From Paludibacter sp. (lineage in GTDB: Bacteria > Bacteroidota > Bacteroidia > Bacteroidales > Paludibacteraceae), in contig JAQUWU010000001.1 of the NCBI GenBank assembly GCA_028692715.1, forward strand, positions 62,001-126,000: DNA of 64,000 nt, written 5' to 3'. The notes below the pieces were generated by a model. The model saw only the letters and a program-made list of their open reading frames with translations, searched no databases and was not told the DNA's origin. Each line of letters opens with the position of its first letter. The stretch's first letter is position 1. A program made the position numbers and the translations under genes. Below, piece by piece: positions 59,801-64,000 of this stretch.

Positions 59801-62149
59801 AATATAAATTTAATAGGAACAATTACCTTGAATACCGGAACTAATTTTGAATTTAATGGTTCCACACCTCAGATAACGAGTGCTTTAATGCCTGCAACCG
59901 TTAATAACCTGAACATAAACAACACCTCCGGTGTAACATTATCCAAAGCGACTTCAGTATCAAATATCCTGACTTTAAACTCCGGGAAATTCACTACTTC
60001 GGTGACAAATACACTTAACATAAATAATACTGCAACTACAGCCATTTCGGGAGGAAATACTACTTCTTACATTGATGGTCCAGTTACATGGGCATTGCCT
60101 TTAAATCCTACCTCAGGTTCAAATTACCTATTTCCAGTTGGTAAATCTGATAAATATCTCCCTTTTACGTTGGTTAACCCTACTACCAGTGGAATATCAT
60201 CAGCCAAAATAGAAGCATATAATACCGGATCAGGCGGAACAGTGGATGGATTGACTCTGAATTCAATAAGCTCTACAGAGTATTGGTCACTCGTTACGGG
60301 GACTAATTTCACAAACAGTTCGGTAACTTTAGCTAAAGCTACTGCAATATCACCGTTTAACACCATTGGTGGTAGTACTTCAGCATCTGGAGAATATAAT
60401 TTTTTATCAGGAACTAAAAGTGATTTTTCGGTCTCAAACTCCAATCAGATAAACGCAAATCGTTTTTTTACATTGGCTTTTCAGGATAACTTTTGGCGTG
60501 GAAATTTAAGCACTGATTGGGGAACAGCAAGTAATTGGACTGCAGGATATATTCCAGATAGTGGACAAAAGATTGAGTTTGCAGACGGGAACAATATTAC
60601 CGATGTTGCTCAAAATGATTTGAGCTTGGATACAGACAGAACAATCAGCCAGCTAATTAACAAAAGTTCAAAGGCCTTGGTTGTAAATCCGGGAAAAACT
60701 TTAACCGTAAATTCGACCATTACAACATCAAACAATACAAATCAAATATCTATTCTAGCTGATTCTATTCTGCCAAATGGTTCGTTAATTTTCCACAATT
60801 CGCCGTCTCAACCCGTTTATGCTACAGTACAAATGTGGTCACAATCCTGTTGGGACACTAGTCAACCGGTAAATCAGAAATACAACTGGCAATTCTTCGG
60901 CATACCGATTGATACAGTCAAAGCTTCTCCCACAGTAGATGGAGCATATTTACGATTCAGAGATGAGGCAGGAAACGACACAACAACTCACTGGCAATCT
61001 TTGACGAACACTTCGAATATTATTCCATTCATGGGATATGAACTTTGTTATCAAACACAACGATTTATTTCCTTTAAAGGAAAGTTGGTGAACAGGGATT
61101 TTAACTCCGGACAACTAGCAAAAACGACTACTGAAGGAGTCCTTTACGGTGGACAGCATATTTTTTCAAACCCATACACGACTGCTATAGATATTAATCT
61201 ACTTGACTTTGGAAGTGCAATGGAACAAAACATTTACCTATACAACACCGGGAGTTTTGCCCAATGGCATGCGGGTCTCGTGGGCGAATCAGATAAATCA
61301 CCCGGACAATACACTTCTGCATCAATAGGATACGCGGGAGTTTTAGGCGTTCCGGGACAAATTCCGTCAATGAGTAGTATCCTTGTAAAAGTGACGAGTT
61401 CAACTTCCGAAGCGTACCTCAACATTAACTATAATACGATGACAATAGGAAATGCAGAACAACAAAGGGTTCGTGCTATAAACAATATTCGTCCAAGTAT
61501 TATTGGGACAAGAATTGATTTACAAAGTGAAAATGCAAAAGATAAGTTATGGCTCTTTGTTGATGATAAATTAAGTCGATCTTTCGATAATGGCTATGAT
61601 GCTAAAAAAATATCTGGGTCGGCTTTAAATCAACAAATTTTTGCTGTGGAAGAAGATGGAAATTATCAGATCGATGCTGTAGAAGATATAAATGATACAA
61701 GAATTGCTTTCCGAGCCGGACAAGACAGTCTTTATAAAATGATATTTAACCACGAAAATATTTCAAACAAATACTCAGGACTATACTTATTTGACATGGT
61801 AGAAAACAAGATAATAAATGTAACTGAAAATGGTGCTACATATAATTTTACTGCATTATCTACACCAAGTTCAGTTTTACGATTTAAAATCATTTCCAAA
61901 ACACAAACTTCAGATACAGAGGAGAAACCAGACATTATTTACTTCAATATAAATAAGGTGCTCTACATTTTCAATCAAGGTCATGAGTCATGTAAAATTT
62001 ACCTTTATGATTTATCGGGAAGAATCATTGCTCACGAAACGATTCCTGCAAATGGAAATGTGAATATACCGGTGAACTCTCAACATGTATATATTCTAAA
62101 AATAGAGGATTCTACCTCAACCAACTCTGTAAAAATAATTGCTCACTAG
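56813..62149 (+). CDS. giant T9SS-secreted protein with fibronectin type III repeats
   Basis: 1778 residues. The signal core SSLFTFAFVINALFLSSAAYGQ begins unusually late, near residue 40; an internal ATG at 56885 (MSSWKFLFPKKG) is an equally good start. Residues about 250-640 contain four FN3-like repeats (PTVTTGSASSITTTGAILNGTI, GFRANWTAPSQGGATFTYTLEY, TYYYRVKCSN and so on). A Ser/Thr/Gly-rich beta-helix-like region follows (NWNASTTWESSANG, GQLIVSSGLTLTVTNGT), then a second NWxxxxNWT module near 1225. The tail is a T9SS domain (IYLYDLSGRIIAHETI...KIIAH). It is probably a surface adhesin; no catalytic motif was found. Confidence 0.85.
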   Translation: MMMIGVGLFFKEQRQPNLGLPTLEMSSWKFLFPKKGLNFSSLFTFAFVINALFLSSAAYGQTSASVTWSVLSSLSATSTNGAVTGSTATLTGIDGMTAYNDTIGSVAGWAKTGGFLSATYSSGIYVEFSIAPTTGNNITVNSISGYFVGYASENTKMAAYYSVDNFINSTNLGSCTYNGASSNTSTTDPISLTDDRLTTTSIQGATVFTPTISVKNGQTLKIRLYIWNKNGTAKKLGLRNIVLSGTTTSTSSTPTVTTGSASSITTTGAILNGTINAANGAATTISFDYGTTTAYGTNAGGTNSPTSSSATNVSSSYTKTGLTANTLYNFRIKGVNSAGTTNGNNATFTTLPGQPTIAAESAITSTGFRANWTAPSQGGATFTYTLEYGTDNTFASKTTVTGISAIFADISGLSMGVTYYYRVKCSNTTGDGAYSASYETVTTTTSAPTVTTQAVSSITSTTATGNGTIISTGGSTTNWVSGICWKTSTGPTTADSKTTNGTSALSAYIGNLISLAPNTKYYVKAYATNNIGTSYGSEVNFNSLSLPPTISSGSSATNVGFTANWSVPGTQGSETFTYTVEVSTSSGSFDANIVSSSIVTGISSSSVSQAITGLSPSTTYYFRVKAVNTSGSNASGISTGIATLASSSSTDYFRSKTTGNWNASTTWESSANGSTGWINANQTPTSTSAEITILNEHTVTMSADVSADNMTIASGGQLIVSSGLTLTVTNGTGTDLTINGTLINSGTVIATGTIVVGNGGLFDHNQSNMNVPVITWNTGAILKLSGTYSGAGTESFTAGDYYNIIYTGNIPIATDYVSLGTNIITIANKLTASGIGDGALLLTRPGTATSYVQEYEQTSGNVYINRNASGDRSFTVLGNATISAGTMYVKTLGNIYAGILYIEGNLTIGSGAVIENNGTDGLASIVFSGNTNTPQLFTNAGNFNNGSSATTMNITVNSGAIVNLGTSDFGTSTHERTFTSQAGATIKTAHTSGINGNINLIGTITLNTGTNFEFNGSTPQITSALMPATVNNLNINNTSGVTLSKATSVSNILTLNSGKFTTSVTNTLNINNTATTAISGGNTTSYIDGPVTWALPLNPTSGSNYLFPVGKSDKYLPFTLVNPTTSGISSAKIEAYNTGSGGTVDGLTLNSISSTEYWSLVTGTNFTNSSVTLAKATAISPFNTIGGSTSASGEYNFLSGTKSDFSVSNSNQINANRFFTLAFQDNFWRGNLSTDWGTASNWTAGYIPDSGQKIEFADGNNITDVAQNDLSLDTDRTISQLINKSSKALVVNPGKTLTVNSTITTSNNTNQISILADSILPNGSLIFHNSPSQPVYATVQMWSQSCWDTSQPVNQKYNWQFFGIPIDTVKASPTVDGAYLRFRDEAGNDTTTHWQSLTNTSNIIPFMGYELCYQTQRFISFKGKLVNRDFNSGQLAKTTTEGVLYGGQHIFSNPYTTAIDINLLDFGSAMEQNIYLYNTGSFAQWHAGLVGESDKSPGQYTSASIGYAGVLGVPGQIPSMSSILVKVTSSTSEAYLNINYNTMTIGNAEQQRVRAINNIRPSIIGTRIDLQSENAKDKLWLFVDDKLSRSFDNGYDAKKISGSALNQQIFAVEEDGNYQIDAVEDINDTRIAFRAGQDSLYKMIFNHENISNKYSGLYLFDMVENKIINVTENGATYNFTALSTPSSVLRFKIISKTQTSDTEEKPDIIYFNINKVLYIFNQGHESCKIYLYDLSGRIIAHETIPANGNVNIPVNSQHVYILKIEDSTSTNSVKIIAH

Positions 62150-62862
62150 AGGCAAATACAAGCAGTTAGTTTTAAATACTTAATAATATATTTTAACACA
62201 ATAATTCACATAGAAGAAAAAAACTTAGTTCACATAGTAAAAGCATCTATCGAAACTTCTGAAGAGTCTGAAATTATCCCAATATTCTGGATAATACTAT
62301 GTGACTTTCCTTCCTGTGGAGGGATTCTTCGTTTTATCTCTTCTATTCATAACCACTGTGGACTATGTGTTAAGAAATAGATCAATAATAAAGTGAGAAG
62401 TGGATAGGCAATAACATCAAGAAGATTTAAAAACATTGGTTGATAAAATTCGATGGCGCTACCGATAGTCAATTTGGCACATCAAATGGCTATGAAAGAG
62501 TAGAGATGGCTTATCATCTCATGGCAATAGAATAAGAAATCGAAATGACGGAATGTCGATTATTTGAAGAAAATGACAGAACTCTTTTTTATGACAAAAT
62601 GGTTTGACAGGGTCCCAGGGTTGGAAAAGATTCGTACAGTTGGCAATGCCGGTATTTACAACCAAATTGAAAAATAAAACGTTGCCCCGCCTGCCGCAGG
62701 GAGAACCTAATTTGGGCTATATTGTTTGAATAATCAATATAAGTTAAATTCGTAAAAAACAACTATCTAAGTAAAGAAAATAATAAAATGTATCATTAAT
62801 TAACTCGTAATATGCTGTTTATCTTCTTTTAATTAAATGGTAAATTGTATAATGGTAAATAC
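62150..62862. other. intergenic region with short inverted motifs and a possible gene relic
   Basis: CACATAG occurs at 62207 and 62231 and its complement CTATGTG at 62297 and 62363; TCACATAGTA (62230-62239) pairs exactly with TACTATGTGA (62295-62304). Around 62451-62535 a 27-codon run reads DGATDSQFGTSNGYERVEMA... before a stop, and further scraps follow to 62690. This could be the remains of a gene, but no family is recognised. Confidence 0.4.
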
Positions 62863-63747
62863 TTATCTTACTCTTATGCTTTGACCAGGGCGGATAAGTG
62901 TTTTCGTATTAATATGGTTTAAGTTGCAAAGGTTTTTTACACTCGTTCCGTTTTGAATAGCAATGCTCCCAAGATTGTCTCCTTTTTTCACTTTAACATG
63001 TTTGGCCATTTGCATAATTTTCACATGGCTTTGATAATAAAAAGTTTGCTTTTTAGTAATTAAATAGTTGCTGGCAAAAACTTTTCCGGTATTAAAATTA
63101 ATGATAGTTGCAGGATTAATGGCATTCCCAATATATCGGGTTTCGAAATGAAGGTGAGGACCAGTGGAGTGCCCGGTATTGCCACCATAAGCTATTAACT
63201 CACCAGCTTTGACTGTTTGGTTTAATTTCACCAGCACTTGCGAGAGATGAGCATAAACGGTTTCAAGACCATTTCCGTGACGAATAACAATATAATGTCC
63301 GTAACCACTTTGTTCATATTCAATAATACGGACTTTACCCGAAAAGGCAGAACGAACTGAATCACCTACATTGAGCCGTAAATCGATGCCGTAATGAAAC
63401 CGATATCGGCGCGGGCCAAACTCAGAAGTAACAATTCCGGGAACAGGAATACAGAAATTCGACAAATCAATACGAATGGAATCGTGTAAGCTATCAACAG
63501 GAGTTTTATAAGGATTTATTCTTTCACTAGTCCAAACATTATTGTAAAGGTCTTCTGCAGGGTGGTTTTCCATCAAGTTATCCGAATGGTTAGTCATCAT
63601 CTCCAAAAAAGTATTTGTTGAATCTTTTGACACAACACTTTTTTTGAAATCAGTAGAAAGGCTATTTTTGGTTTGTTCTGAATGTAAACTACTTACAAAT
63701 ACAAAAATGATAAAGACAGAAAGATATTTTTTTAATAAAATGTGCAT
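62863..63747 (-). CDS. M23 metallopeptidase with C-terminal LysM domain
   Basis: 294 residues with an N-terminal signal peptide (LLKKYLSVFIIFVFVSSLHSEQ). M23/lysostaphin-type domain: GIVTSEFGPRRYRFHYGIDLRL (zinc His and Asp), HLSQV and GPHLHFE (HxH motif), all ligands present, so probably an active endopeptidase. The C-terminal 45 residues are a LysM peptidoglycan-binding motif (VKVKKGDNLGSIAIQNGTSVKNLCNLN). It is expected in the periplasm to trim peptidoglycan during growth or division. It lies upstream of nothing in this window and 72 bp after the ndk gene on the same strand. Confidence 0.92.
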   Translation of the reverse strand: MHILLKKYLSVFIIFVFVSSLHSEQTKNSLSTDFKKSVVSKDSTNTFLEMMTNHSDNLMENHPAEDLYNNVWTSERINPYKTPVDSLHDSIRIDLSNFCIPVPGIVTSEFGPRRYRFHYGIDLRLNVGDSVRSAFSGKVRIIEYEQSGYGHYIVIRHGNGLETVYAHLSQVLVKLNQTVKAGELIAYGGNTGHSTGPHLHFETRYIGNAINPATIINFNTGKVFASNYLITKKQTFYYQSHVKIMQMAKHVKVKKGDNLGSIAIQNGTSVKNLCNLNHINTKTLIRPGQSIRVR

Positions 63748-63819
63748 TCGTTAAATTTCTCTTAAATCAATTACCAATAGTTTTTACTGGGAATTGGAAA
63801 TTAATAAATCGGGAATTGA

Positions 63820-63999
63820 CTAAATTTCGTCGTTGGCATAAAGAAAGTTAAGACCGTTTTGTTCAAATTCAAAAATTTCATCTTCCTTAAAAAAACGTGC
63901 TAATTCTTCATTTGCATTCTCAACAGAGTCCGACGTGTGAATTATATTTTCTTGTACGCTCATACTAAAGTCCCCACGAATGGTTCCAAAAGCTGCTTC
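63820..63999 (-). CDS. ndk: nucleoside diphosphate kinase, C-terminal part (5' end outside window)
   Basis: Minus-strand frame open at the window edge. The translation EAAFGTIRGDFSMSVQENIIH, then SDSVENANEELARFFKEDEIF, is the NDK C-terminus, with GTIRGDF and the conserved NxxHxSDS block in which the Bacteroidota form has HTSDS. The catalytic histidine segment (NxxHGSD) is this same block, so the end is complete; only the N-terminal two thirds lie outside. It balances nucleoside triphosphate pools. Confidence 0.9.
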   Translation of the reverse strand, partial: EAAFGTIRGDFSMSVQENIIHTSDSVENANEELARFFKEDEIFEFEQNGLNFLYANDEI

Positions 64000-64000
64000 A

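Noticed and set aside
59497-59865. Hydrophobic antisense frames within the 1778-residue gene
   Set aside because: The Ser/Thr/Gly/Val repeats of the sense gene give Val/Pro-rich antisense translations; no start context or domain.
1-64000. CRISPR arrays, rRNA genes and a SusC/SusD pair
   Set aside because: No regularly spaced identical repeats, no rRNA sequence and no TonB-dependent receptor or SusD-like protein could be found in the window.

Overview
This window comes from an AT-rich member of the Bacteroidota, most likely an anaerobic Bacteroidales/Marinilabiliales-type polysaccharide degrader. The evidence is repeated type IX secretion (T9SS) C-terminal sorting domains, promoters with the phylum-specific TTG/TTTG-N19-TAnnTTTG pattern, a GH92/GH28/SGNH-esterase gene set, and Bacteroidota-only families such as DUF6943. 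No species can be named from the sequence alone.

Region 1 (1-20.2 kb, all + strand) is a secreted glycan-degradation locus. It holds a truncated T9SS surface protein, a small acidic-motif protein, a T9SS beta-sandwich protein, three tandem polysaccharide-deacetylase-like paralogues, a GH92 alpha-mannosidase, a 1.1 kaa unassigned glycosidase-like protein, a sialate O-acetylesterase-like enzyme, a two-hydrolase fusion esterase, a CE2-like SGNH esterase and a GH28 polygalacturonase. Between the CE2-like and GH28 genes lie a thioredoxin-like membrane protein and a lipoprotein, bracketed by decayed duplicates of the flanking genes. No SusC/SusD pair is present.

Region 2 (20.2-31.8 kb, + strand) follows directly and encodes what looks like a complete methanol-type corrinoid methyl-transfer system: two UROD-fold methyltransferases (MtaA-like), a sugar MFS permease, a corrinoid protein (MtaC-like), an MtaB-like methanol:corrinoid methyltransferase with the zinc ligands in place, a CobW-type GTPase, a 2Fe-2S/ASKHA corrinoid reactivase and a MetH-activation-domain-like protein. 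Its placement after a polygalacturonase suggests capture of methyl groups released from pectin methyl esters. A galactokinase homologue missing its catalytic segment, a DUF2867-like protein and a small membrane protein end the block.

Region 3 (31.8-49.3 kb) is accessory DNA: twin hairpins; an AbiE (type IV toxin-antitoxin) pair behind two large palindromes, one overlapping its promoter; and a tightly overlapped operon HsdS - AAA ATPase - HNH nuclease - HsdM - FRG protein with no HsdR. Next come a repeat-rich non-coding stretch carrying an IS21-family element, a DUF6943 gene, and a minus-strand phage-like set (holin-like, M15 endolysin-like, spanin-like and one structural-like protein) whose two units share a duplicated 63-bp upstream region. 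It ends at tRNA-Pro.

Region 4 (49.3-64 kb) is core genome: tRNA-Pro(GGG), cardiolipin synthase, RibD, PrmC, Xaa-Pro aminopeptidase, QueF, tRNA-Leu(UAG), a 1.8 kaa T9SS fibronectin-III protein, an M23/LysM peptidase and the 3' end of ndk.
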